The notes: a model not told the origin generated them from the letters alone. Positions 1 through 5,445 are shown, numbered from the stretch's first letter. The stretch: 5,445 nt of DNA from an uncultured Lachnospiraceae bacterium (GCA_947625995.1 CANQQN010000130.1:1-5445); one strand, 5' to 3'. A program made the numbers and translations.

Positions 1-776
1 TCCATGTGTCCGACGACGAGGTTCCCACCGTTGTGGGCAGCATTGTTTCTTCAGAGGAAGAGGCGGACGCGCTGGCGGTTCCGGAAGTTGGCAGCGGCCG
101 TACCGGCATTTACATAGAAGCCATCAAAAAAGCCTCTGAAATGATCACCGACCGCCCCGTCCTTGCCGGCATCATCGGCCCTTTCTCACTGGCAGGCCGT
201 CTGATGGACGTCTCCGAAGCAATGATCTACTGCTACGAGGAGCCTGAAATGGTTGAGACCGTGCTTGACAAGGTGACGGAATTTCTGATCAACTACAGCA
301 AGGCATACAAGGAGGCCGGCGCCAACGGCATCGTTATGGCGGAGCCTCTGGCGGGACTTTTGAGTCCTTCTCTTTCTGCGGAATTTTCCGGCCCCTATGT
401 GAAAAAGATCATTGACGCGGTGCAGGACGACAATTTCATCGTGGTGTACCACAACTGCGGCAACTCCACCATTCCCATGATCGACTCCATTCTGGAAACC
501 GGCGCGCCGATCCTTCACTTCGGCAACGCCATCAATATGGAAGAGATGATGGAAAAGATCCCCGCGGACCGCATTGCCATGGGCAACGTAGACCCTGCGG
601 GACAGCTTCGCAACGGCACGCCGGAATCCGTCCGGGAAGCGACGCTTGGCGTCATGGAAAAATGCTGCAAATACCCCAACTTTGTCATTTCCTCCGGCTG
701 CGACATCCCGCCTATGTCAAGCTGGGACAATATCGACGCGTTCTTCGCGGCGGTAGATGAGTTTTATAAGAGATAA
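1..776 (+). CDS. Uroporphyrinogen decarboxylase family protein, MtaA/CmuA-like corrinoid methyltransferase (5' end outside window)
   Basis: The reading frame is open to the left edge (codon 3-5 is His), so the GTG at 6 is not the true start. About 257 residues are visible of a family that usually has about 340. Counting from that GTG, the sequence shows the URO-D fold style with a DRPVLAGIIGPFSLAG stretch near residue 50. It also has a YHNCG motif (His149, Cys151) and an SSGCDIPP motif (Cys232) near the C-terminus. In MtaA, MtbA and CmuA methyltransferases, a His-x-Cys...Cys set binds the zinc that activates the thiol acceptor. True HemE proteins lack this set, so I infer a cytoplasmic methyl transfer role from a methylated corrinoid protein, not haem synthesis. 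The methyl donor and acceptor cannot be told from this sequence, and no corrinoid protein gene is in view. The gene ends in TAA and is followed by a strong terminator. Confidence 0.88.
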   Translation, partial: HVSDDEVPTVVGSIVSSEEEADALAVPEVGSGRTGIYIEAIKKASEMITDRPVLAGIIGPFSLAGRLMDVSEAMIYCYEEPEMVETVLDKVTEFLINYSKAYKEAGANGIVMAEPLAGLLSPSLSAEFSGPYVKKIIDAVQDDNFIVVYHNCGNSTIPMIDSILETGAPILHFGNAINMEEMMEKIPADRIAMGNVDPAGQLRNGTPESVREATLGVMEKCCKYPNFVISSGCDIPPMSSWDNIDAFFAAVDEFYKR

Positions 777-812
777 CGGCTGATCCAAAAAAGAACAGCC
801 CCGCAATCAAAA

Positions 813-865
813 CCCCCTCCGGCCGCCGGCTTTTCATCAGCCGGTGATCCGGACGGGGATTTTTT
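813..865 (+). terminator. Strong intrinsic terminator, probably bidirectional
   Basis: A GC-rich hairpin begins 36 bp after the methyltransferase stop. CCCC (814-817) pairs with GGGG (855-858), TCCGG (818-822) with CCGGA (849-853), and CCGGCT (826-831) with AGCCGG (839-844), with small internal loops. Six T residues (860-865) follow on the + strand. The other side is preceded by AAAA (809-812), which gives TTTT after the stem on the - strand. It therefore probably also ends the regulator transcript arriving from the right, whose stop is at 887. Confidence 0.85.
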
Positions 866-886
866 ACATTTGCTTTAAATTATGAA

Positions 887-1288
887 TCAGTGAAACTCCT
901 TGCTTTCCAGATTGCTGTTGAATTCCTTTGTAACCTCAAGTATCACCTTATCTCCATCGGTGGTGATCTTGTAGTCTTTCAGAGCCGGAAATTTCTCACC
1001 TCTGAATCTCAGCACCATTTCTTCAGCCTCCTGTTTGGAGGACAGTTCAAACGTCTCTGTGGTCTTTAACAGCTTTGCCATACGATCATTCCTTTCCAAG
1101 CCCAGCATATAGTCTGTGGTCACGCTGAAATATGTGGCAAGCTTAGGAAGCATTGACAGGTCGGGGGCGTTTACTCCGTTTTCCCAGCGGGAGATCGTCT
1201 GAACAGATACTTGCAGCGCATCCGCGAATTCTTCCTGCGTAATTCCCCGTTTCTGTCTTAATTCCTTGATTGTCCTTCCAATATCCAT
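887..1288 (-). CDS. XRE-family helix-turn-helix transcriptional regulator
   Basis: This is a 133-residue cytoplasmic DNA-binding protein. The start chosen is the ATG at 1288-1286, because GGAGG (1299-1295) lies 6 bp upstream; an upstream in-frame extension to 1348 has no such site and no family-like sequence. Residues 4-63 form a typical HTH_3 (Cro/CI-like) domain. It begins IGRTIKELRQKRGITQEEFA; the recognition helix lies around VSVQTISRWENG (residues 27-38) and the domain ends with DYMLGLE. Residues 65-133 are a short charged tail with no recognised domain, so the effector is unknown. It is the last gene before the shared terminator. Codons 30-38 coincide with a 25-bp sequence repeated at 3833-3857. 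An inverted repeat in the promoter suggests self-regulation, which is inference only. Confidence 0.9.
   Translation of the reverse strand: MDIGRTIKELRQKRGITQEEFADALQVSVQTISRWENGVNAPDLSMLPKLATYFSVTTDYMLGLERNDRMAKLLKTTETFELSSKQEAEEMVLRFRGEKFPALKDYKITTDGDKVILEVTKEFNSNLESKEFH
1176..1200. repeat. 25-bp perfect direct repeat, left copy
   Basis: These 25 bases are identical and in the same orientation as 3833-3857. Here they lie inside the intact regulator gene and encode most of codons 30-38, the recognition helix residues TISRWENG. Similarity drops off at both edges of the repeat. Confidence 0.9.
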
Positions 1289-1302
1289 ATATGACCTCCG
1301 GC

Positions 1303-1328
1303 GCTTTGTATCTATATAATAGCAAAGC
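1303..1328. repeat. Inverted repeat upstream of the regulator, possible operator
   Basis: GCTTTG (1303-1308) and CAAAGC (1323-1328) are perfect inverted half-sites separated by 14 bp. Their centres are 20 bp apart, about two helical turns. The element covers the proposed -10 region and ends 4 bp before the ribosome binding site of the XRE regulator. This position suits an autorepressor, but the half-sites are short and binding is inferred. Confidence 0.35.
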
Positions 1329-1340
1329 ATACGTTGAAAA
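1313..1340 (-). promoter_or_regulatory. Weak candidate promoter for the XRE regulator
   Basis: On the - strand, TTTTCA (1340-1335) is separated by 16 bp from TATATA (1318-1313); the overlapping TATTAT (1321-1316) is an alternative -10. The -35 is poor (4 of 6 to consensus). The spacing and the AT-rich -10, close upstream of the gene start, are the only support. Confidence 0.3.
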
Positions 1341-1384
1341 AACAGCACGCAGAGCGATACCCTACTTAACGTCCCTGTTAATTG

Positions 1385-1683
1385 TCATGCCACCGGCTCT
1401 GAAAGCGCCAGCCTTTTCTGATCTGTTTTATAAAGAAAAACCATGTATCTTGTTCCATCATCTTTTGTCCAGTCTTTGATCCCGCATAGCTGAAGGTTCG
1501 TCACGGTCAGTCCGGTTTCTTCCAAAACCTCTCTGACCACCCCAGTGGTAAAAGATCCACATGTCCGCCGGGAAACGCAATGTCGGACCAACTCCGGGCA
1601 GCCCGTTCCTGCACGACTACATTTCCTTTTTTATCACATATCATACACATGTTAGTAAAGATTGCGTTCTCCATGCTATACAT
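1385..1683 (-). pseudogene. Broken Nudix hydrolase (NUDIX/8-oxo-dGTP diphosphatase-like) gene
   Basis: The start is ATG 1683-1681, 5 bp after AAGGGGTGA (1697-1689), a good ribosome binding site. The first frame reads MYSMENAIFTNMCMICD and on to AFPGGHVD, the opening of a Nudix domain. The frame then changes near 1555-1558. The second frame continues SFTTGVVREVLEETGLTV and later DDGTRYMVFLYKTDQ, up to a TGA at 1385. Against the Nudix signature GX5EX7REUXEEXGU, the REVLEETG half is intact. The linking residues, including the first conserved Glu (expected G-H-V-x-x-G-E-S-F), are missing, consistent with loss of about 10 nt. The C-terminal part of the domain after KTDQ is also absent, so the gene is truncated as well as frameshifted. 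Nudix enzymes of this type cleave nucleoside diphosphate derivatives; this copy should be inactive. A sequencing error would not explain the missing C-terminal part. Confidence 0.85.
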
Positions 1684-1827
1684 ACGGTTCACCCCTTCTG
1701 TTCTAAGAATGCTTGTTACCTCCGTAAATCTTCCATTTTTCCTCAATAAAATGTCGATACTCGGCTGATTGACCGCGCCTTCATATTCCATGTTTAACAA
1801 CATACGGAGTTGTTTTCCTCTGCGCAT
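1684..1827 (-). other. Unassigned open frame leading into the Nudix remnant
   Basis: Between the stop of the 335-residue protein and the Nudix start there are about 150 bp. In the Nudix frame they stay open from an ATG at 1827 (reading, for example, VNQPSIDILLRKNGRF). That ATG has no ribosome binding site, and the 48 residues match nothing I know. It may be the tail of a lost gene or chance. I see no promoter or terminator here that I would defend. Confidence 0.2.
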
Positions 1828-1832
1828 TGTAA

Positions 1833-2840
1833 TTAGTATTCTACTTTTTGAAAACCGGGTGCAAATTTTGCGTTTGGAAGATTGTCCATTTTGTATTGCT
1901 TGCGCACGGTTCTTTCCACATAAATATCTTCTGGCTGATTTTGAATCATTTTTTTAATATATTTTTCGCAGTCACTTTTTTGTCCCAGATATTTATAATC
2001 CTCACATATATCTCGTATATTTATTGATTTGAACTGACTATTAAGAGAGATCTTTCCATTTTCTGCGGAAAGAATGTCACCCAACAACATATCCGGATGA
2101 TTCAATACATAAAGATTACTTTTCAGAACCGGTTCTGTTCCTGCATGCAATACTCCTCGATATTTAACGCCGCTTCCCCCTGTAAGCATCACATTTCTTG
2201 GCAGTTGTTTCATGATTCCATTTTGAATCCATGGACAATCATATGTTATTATTCTAAATTCATTTTCTATATCCGTAAATTTGTCAGTCTTTTCTCTGCA
2301 CAGAAGTGCAAATGCCAAGGTATTGTAAATCTGAAGCGACAGTAGCATATCCTTTTTATCCGGAAACAGCTTCTCTAACGAACACATACATGCCACATAA
2401 AAATTGCTGGCGTCATCCTGGGCAAGTTCACGAATGCTGTCCACATATGTCATACTGGCTCCAAAATACCCGTTTCCTATTGCTGTTTTCGTAATTCTAT
2501 CGATTTTTACATTTAATGCAATAAACTGATAATCGTCCTCAAAACTGTCCAGCCATTCAAACGAACGTTCATTTAAAATATGAAAATATGTCAAATAAAT
2601 ATGTGGAATATAGTAGTCAATAAATATTTTTTTTAAAAAGTCAGGGGTACGAAAGTTTTCTTCTTTTTCATTTACAAGATAAGTCAGCGCTTTCACCAGA
2701 TTTTTTTCATAATAATCTGAAAATTCATATCCTGTTACCGGCGGATGCAGCAAAGCAGATAAAACATCTCTGCAGTCAACAATTCCTTTTTTTATTTTTC
2801 TGGCGAACACTTCCCCTTTTATGCCACGAATAAGAATCAT
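1833..2840 (-). CDS. Uncharacterised 335-residue protein, possibly DUF2971-like
   Basis: The start is ATG 2840-2838, with a weak GTGGGG site 8 bp upstream, and the stop is TAA at 1833. I do not recognise the protein with confidence. It has no signal peptide and no clear membrane segment, so it is probably cytoplasmic. It opens MILIRGIKGEVFARKI, followed by a conserved-looking LSALLHPPVTGYEFSDYYEK block (residues 29-48). Aromatic-rich segments follow around 75-110, then YFGASMTYVDSIREL (about 124-138) and a DIENEFRIITYD stretch (about 190-201). The last two resemble, by eye only, motifs of DUF2971 proteins. A basic C-terminus includes YVERTVRKQYK. It starts 46 bp after the SMUG2-type gene on the same strand with no terminator between, so co-transcription is likely. 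It is AT-rich like that gene and unlike the flanks, which suggests joint acquisition. The reading frame is intact, in contrast to both neighbours. An accessory role in DNA repair or phage defence is a guess from context. Confidence 0.8.
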   Translation of the reverse strand: MILIRGIKGEVFARKIKKGIVDCRDVLSALLHPPVTGYEFSDYYEKNLVKALTYLVNEKEENFRTPDFLKKIFIDYYIPHIYLTYFHILNERSFEWLDSFEDDYQFIALNVKIDRITKTAIGNGYFGASMTYVDSIRELAQDDASNFYVACMCSLEKLFPDKKDMLLSLQIYNTLAFALLCREKTDKFTDIENEFRIITYDCPWIQNGIMKQLPRNVMLTGGSGVKYRGVLHAGTEPVLKSNLYVLNHPDMLLGDILSAENGKISLNSQFKSINIRDICEDYKYLGQKSDCEKYIKKMIQNQPEDIYVERTVRKQYKMDNLPNAKFAPGFQKVEY

Positions 2841-2886
2841 TATGATATCCCCACTTCTGTGTTTTTTATTTTCCTCCGCAAGTTAT

Positions 2887-3603
2887 TTAATTATTGTAAT
2901 TACACAATGCGTTAATATATTTCTCAATATACATCTCTTTGCTCTTTAAGTTGTATTGCATAATGAAACGTGGATGTTCTAATGGGATAATTGTCTTAAA
3001 GAATTTATGTTCATTGTTGATTTTAGATAAAAAACTAAAGTTTTCTCCGCTTCCAATACAGTAGCATACCGAAGTATCGATCCCAAAATCTATTTGACTA
3101 CGTATTGTACTGGTGATGAAATGATAAAGAGCCTCTATTAACTTTTTGTTTTCATAGTAATTGCAATTCACTTCTTTACCCTTGGAATTTGTCCTAACTA
3201 TACCGAGTGGACAAACAAAATTCATGTAAAAGTCAGTATAAAAACTTTTACAACCTCCATATTTACTAATAATATCATATAAAAACCCTGACGAAGACTT
3301 ATTGATATAGAATTTATCAATAAAGATTCCGGTTTCGCTTTGGAGGTGCTTTGTGTCTTCAAATGGAATCCCCGTTACAGCTGAGCCGCGTCATGCGGGT
3401 GAACTTCCAAGTATCAGACGACGAGTGCCAGTATCATTATAGTATTTTTGATAAAATGCAGTCGTTACTTTCCTAACTTGTTCTTTTTGATCCCCTGTAA
3501 ACGGGTTAATGATTTTAAATCCGATCGGCAAATCAAGCGACTTTTGCGCCAAATTTTCATTAAATTGTAAAATCTGATTAGCAAAAGTCTTCTTTTGAAA
3601 CAT
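2887..3603 (-). pseudogene. SMUG2-type uracil-DNA glycosylase gene (DUF4918-like) with in-frame TGA
   Basis: Translation from ATG 3603-3601 (GAGGGG 9 bp upstream) to TAA at 2887 gives 238 codons, the usual length of this family, interrupted only by TGA at codon 71 (3393-3391). Residues 1-70 contain FANQILQFN, INPF and RRLILGSSPA. Codons 72-126, after the TGA, read RGSAVTGIPFEDTKHL and FLYDIISKYGG without a frame change. Residues 127-238 include NFVCPLG, GSGENFSFLSKIN and PLEHPRFIMQY. LGSSPA-x-RG corresponds to the first catalytic-pocket motif and HPR (210-212) to the second motif of the uracil-DNA glycosylase superfamily. SMUG2-like enzymes excise damaged pyrimidines such as uracil from DNA. 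An Arg codon CGA changed to TGA would be the simplest origin. Without readthrough the product is a 70-residue fragment. The 112-residue ORF from ATG 3225 has no ribosome binding site and is not a separate gene. The 335-residue gene follows 46 bp downstream. Confidence 0.85.
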
Positions 3604-3625
3604 ATATAACAGCCCCTCAGCATTT

Positions 3626-3874
3626 TCATAATCTCAACACTTTGTGTACTGCTTTCTCTATTTCTAAAATCCTCGTTACTAAAAATTGCGATATAACTCC
3701 ACGGCTTCGTATGAATATATGCCTGGAAGATGATAACTTTGCTGTCATTATGAATCTGTCTGCTTTATCATTCATTAAAATAAGTTTGTAAGCGTGGGTT
3801 GTTAATACAATATCCTTAACTATGCGAAACTCCCGTTTTCCCAGCGGGAGATCGTCTTCCCATCTAATGACCAA
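3626..3874 (-). CDS. Doubtful small ORF, 82 codons
   Basis: An open frame runs from a TTG at 3874, inside the last codons of the kinase gene, to a TGA at 3628-3626, 22 bp before the SMUG2-type ATG. Its first 20 codons cover the kinase stop and the 25-bp repeat read in a different frame from the regulator, so that part is probably not real protein. The rest (for example KDIVLTTHAYKLILMNDKAD) is AT-rich, basic and unlike anything I recognise. It may be a short real gene with a later start, the remnant of one, or chance. The stretch 3604-3863 otherwise holds only the repeat and the small hairpin; I could not find a convincing promoter for the SMUG2-type gene in it. Confidence 0.2.
   Translation of the reverse strand: MVIRWEDDLPLGKREFRIVKDIVLTTHAYKLILMNDKADRFIMTAKLSSSRHIFIRSRGVISQFLVTRILEIEKAVHKVLRL
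3827..3850 (-). terminator. Weak candidate terminator after the kinase gene
   Basis: On the - strand CTCCCG (3850-3845) pairs perfectly with CGGGAG (3835-3830) around a 9-base loop, followed by only TTT (3829-3827) and then CGC. It starts 13 bp after the kinase stop codon. The short T run makes termination inefficient at best. The left copy of the repeat lacks the perfect stem because one base differs. Confidence 0.25.
3833..3857. repeat. 25-bp perfect direct repeat, right copy
   Basis: These bases are identical to 1176-1200, in the same orientation. In the frame used by the regulator they would encode KTISRWENG, followed by SFA and a TAG, so this copy looks like an orphan scrap of an XRE-type recognition helix. 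It begins 6 bp downstream of the kinase stop and marks the edge between GC-rich and AT-rich DNA. Confidence 0.9.
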
Positions 3875-4376
3875 ATGAAATAAGGCGGTCCGCCGCCTGC
3901 GCCACCGTATCTTCCAGCCCTTCGCCGCCGGATACCGGCACAGTCAGATCCGCATATGCCTCATAAAGGGGCGTCCGTTCCTTATAGATCTGCTCCAATG
4001 TCTCGCCCGGCCTTGCCGCAATGCCTCTCGTTTTTATGTTTTTCAGTCTATGGACAAGCGCCGGAAGGGGCACATCCAGATAGATCACCGTTCCGATACC
4101 CTTCAGATAATCCATGGCCCTTTTACAGAGCACCATGGAGCCTCCGGTGGCGATCACCGTCCTGTGGACGTCAACCGACAGCCCCGCCTGCTCCTCGCAT
4201 CCAAGGAACACTTCCAGCCCTCTTTGATCTATGATCTCCTGTAAAGTAGCCTGCTGCTGTCCGGAAATGATCAGATCCGTATCTATAAACTGATATCCCA
4301 GTGTTTTTGCCAGCAGAACGCCCAGTGTGCTTTTTCCGGAGCCGGGCATCCCAATCAAAATAATATTATCCTTCAT
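3864..4376 (-). CDS. Shikimate kinase family protein (AroK/AroL-like P-loop kinase), possibly a divergent paralog
   Basis: This is a 170-residue cytoplasmic kinase. The start ATG 4376-4374 has GGAGAG (4386-4381) 4 bp upstream and puts the P-loop at the family position; an in-frame extension to 4448 adds no family sequence. Walker A is GMPGSGKST (9-17). FIDTDLII carries Asp32 and Asp34, VIATGG lies at 74-79, a lid-like TRGIAARPG at 116-124 and ERTPLYEAYADL at 133-144. Shikimate kinases transfer phosphate from ATP to the 3-hydroxyl of shikimate in aromatic amino acid synthesis. Two usual substrate residues differ: the FRxxE motif reads FLGCE (Leu58 in place of Arg), and the third glycine of GGG is Ser80. 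Asp34 and Arg134 are kept. It may therefore be a paralog with another substrate. It lies 77 bp behind the YitT-family gene on the same strand, probably in one transcript. Confidence 0.85.
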   Translation of the reverse strand: MKDNIILIGMPGSGKSTLGVLLAKTLGYQFIDTDLIISGQQQATLQEIIDQRGLEVFLGCEEQAGLSVDVHRTVIATGGSMVLCKRAMDYLKGIGTVIYLDVPLPALVHRLKNIKTRGIAARPGETLEQIYKERTPLYEAYADLTVPVSGGEGLEDTVAQAADRLISFGH

Positions 4377-4453
4377 GATACTCTCCATTCCGGAGCGTTC
4401 CAAACTCCATTGCCCGCTTTTTGCGCAACATGCAACATGACCCGGCAACGCAT

Positions 4454-5338
4454 TCAGTCATTCTGATTGGCAGAAAAAATATCCGCCACGTCGCTAATGG
4501 TGATGTAAGCCTTGTAGTCGATCCTGTGGACCAGTTCTTTCATTTTTGTGACCTGAAAGCGGTTAATCACAAAATAGATCATGGTCTTGTCCTTGTTGGA
4601 ATAGCCGCCCTTCACATCCACTCTGGTCATGCCGCTCTCGAAAGTCTTGGAAAGCGCCGCGCATACCTTGTCCGGCCTGTTGGTAATGATAATGGCGCAT
4701 TTTGCCCGGTCGATACCGTCCACGATAAAATCCACCGTTTTCAGGGCCGCCGCGTAAGTAACGATAGAATACAGGGGCAGGATCCAGCTTTGGAGCACAA
4801 ACCCACAGACCACATACAGGATTACGTTATAGATCATCACAAAAGTACCCACCGTAATACCCAGACGCTTCGCAAAGATGATGGCCATCACCTCGATCCC
4901 GTCCATAGCACCGCCGAAACGAATCGCAAGACCGCTTCCGATCCCGGAGATCACGCCGCCAAACAGCGCGCACAGCAAAAGGTCCTGTCCGGCAAGGGGC
5001 GAAGCCCCTGCAGTGTCAATGGGCAGTACATGCAGGATCAGCCATGCGGAAGCCGAATAGATCACCACGGTATAAATGGCGTAAACCGTAAACAAGGCTC
5101 CCTGCTTCCGCAAGCCGTACAAAAACAGTGGAATATTCAGCAAAAGCAGGAACACCGACAAGGACAAATATCGGGGCGTCACCTGAGAGAGCAGCATAGA
5201 CGTGCCGGAAATGCCGCTGTCATACAGCTTCACCGGCATAAGAAAAATCGTGATGCCCACAGCGTTGATGATGCCCGCCAGCGTAAGCATCAGCAGATTG
5301 CTGACCTTGATCTCCTGTAATTGTTCCCTCAGATTCAA
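4454..5338 (-). CDS. YitT family membrane protein (DUF161 plus DUF2179)
   Basis: This is a 294-residue integral membrane protein. The start is TTG (5338-5336), because AAGGAG (5352-5347) lies 8 bp upstream and no ATG precedes it before the in-frame stop at 5407-5405. Hydrophobic segments lie around residues 14-35, 57-76, 82-106, 118-140, 160-183 and 187-207. The YitT core GGAMDGIEVMAIIFAKRLGI is at 142-161. Residues 212-290 form the soluble DUF2179 domain (AKCAIIITNRPDKV, GGYSNKDKTMIYFVINR, then IDYKAYITISDVADIF). This two-part layout and length are standard for the YitT family, which is widespread in Firmicutes. The transported substrate or exact function is not established. A near-consensus promoter lies 69 bp upstream, and the kinase gene follows, making a likely two-gene transcript. 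Confidence 0.92.
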   Translation of the reverse strand: MNLREQLQEIKVSNLLMLTLAGIINAVGITIFLMPVKLYDSGISGTSMLLSQVTPRYLSLSVFLLLLNIPLFLYGLRKQGALFTVYAIYTVVIYSASAWLILHVLPIDTAGASPLAGQDLLLCALFGGVISGIGSGLAIRFGGAMDGIEVMAIIFAKRLGITVGTFVMIYNVILYVVCGFVLQSWILPLYSIVTYAAALKTVDFIVDGIDRAKCAIIITNRPDKVCAALSKTFESGMTRVDVKGGYSNKDKTMIYFVINRFQVTKMKELVHRIDYKAYITISDVADIFSANQND

Positions 5339-5406
5339 AGCGGACGCTCCTTCCTTGTTTCTCCTGTCCCGCCTTCTTTTGCCGGACTTCCAGCAGTTTC
5401 CACGTT

Positions 5407-5435
5407 ATCATACCATATCCCGGCGGCAATTTCAA
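5407..5435 (-). promoter_or_regulatory. Sigma-A-type promoter of the yitT-like/kinase transcript
   Basis: On the - strand TTGAAA (5435-5430) and TATGAT (5412-5407) are separated by exactly 17 bp, each matching consensus at 5 of 6 bases. A TG dinucleotide one base before the -10 gives an extended -10. Transcription would begin near 5400, leaving a leader of about 60 nt before the TTG start. Confidence 0.75.
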
Positions 5436-5445
5436 ACCCAACCCA

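Noticed and set aside
6..8. GTG at 6 as the methyltransferase start
   Set aside because: The frame is open to the window edge and the family is about 80-90 residues longer at the N-terminus.
186..730. Two - strand open frames opposite the methyltransferase gene
   Set aside because: They have no ribosome binding sites or recognisable domains and are antisense to a conserved coding frame.
1336..1384. A terminator after the Nudix remnant, suggested by a run of T on the - strand
   Set aside because: No stable stem precedes the T run.
2887..3225. A separate 112-residue gene starting at ATG 3225
   Set aside because: There is no ribosome binding site, and the same frame continues upstream with SMUG2-type sequence, so this is the C-terminal half of the interrupted gene.
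3391..3393. TGA as a selenocysteine codon in the SMUG2-type gene
   Set aside because: I see no convincing bacterial SECIS hairpin just downstream, no selenium gene nearby, and the position fits an Arg codon in the family motif, not a catalytic Cys.
1176..3857. Calling the repeats attL/attR of an integrative element
   Set aside because: No integrase, excisionase or tRNA target is present, and the left copy lies within an intact regulator gene whose start would be inside the supposed element.
4421..5320. A 299-codon open frame on the + strand opposite the YitT-family gene
   Set aside because: It is His/Gln/Arg-rich with no family resemblance and lies antisense to a clear membrane protein gene with its own promoter and ribosome binding site. 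It is a shadow frame.

Overview
The window looks like a chromosomal segment of an anaerobic Firmicute, most likely a clostridium of the Lachnospiraceae type. This rests on strong GGAGG-type ribosome binding sites, a YitT/DUF2179 membrane protein, an MtaA-like methyltransferase and an SMUG2-type glycosylase of the kind I associate with that group. It is an inference from gene style, not a search result.

Layout: on the + strand, the left edge holds the 3' three quarters of a uroporphyrinogen-decarboxylase-family (MtaA/CmuA-like) methyltransferase gene (1-776). It ends at a strong, probably bidirectional, terminator (813-865). All other genes lie on the - strand and converge on that terminator. 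Read from right to left they are: a near-consensus promoter (5407-5435), a YitT-family membrane protein (5338-4454), a shikimate-kinase-family protein (4376-3864), a stretch with only a doubtful small ORF, an SMUG2-type uracil-DNA glycosylase gene with an in-frame TGA (3603-2887), an unrecognised 335-residue protein (2840-1833), a broken Nudix hydrolase gene (1683-1385) and an intact XRE-type regulator (1288-887).

The flanks (methyltransferase, kinase, YitT) are GC-rich housekeeping-style DNA. The stretch from about 1830 to 3860 is strikingly AT-rich: positions 2581-2640 have 10 G/C in 60, against 41 in 60 for 4141-4200. This AT-rich islet and the adjoining Nudix remnant and regulator start are bracketed by a perfect 25-bp direct repeat (1176-1200 and 3833-3857). 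The repeat encodes the recognition helix of the regulator at the left and is an unexplained fragment at the right. Two of the genes between the repeats carry disabling lesions, each inside a catalytic motif. The picture is of a small acquired accessory block, partly decaying, between two stable gene blocks. No integrase, transposase, tRNA, rRNA or CRISPR array is visible.

The candidate for something undescribed is the pair formed by the SMUG2-type glycosylase and the 335-residue protein 46 bp downstream of it. I cannot assign the latter beyond a faint DUF2971-like look. The pairing could be a DNA-repair or defence cassette, but this is only a hypothesis.
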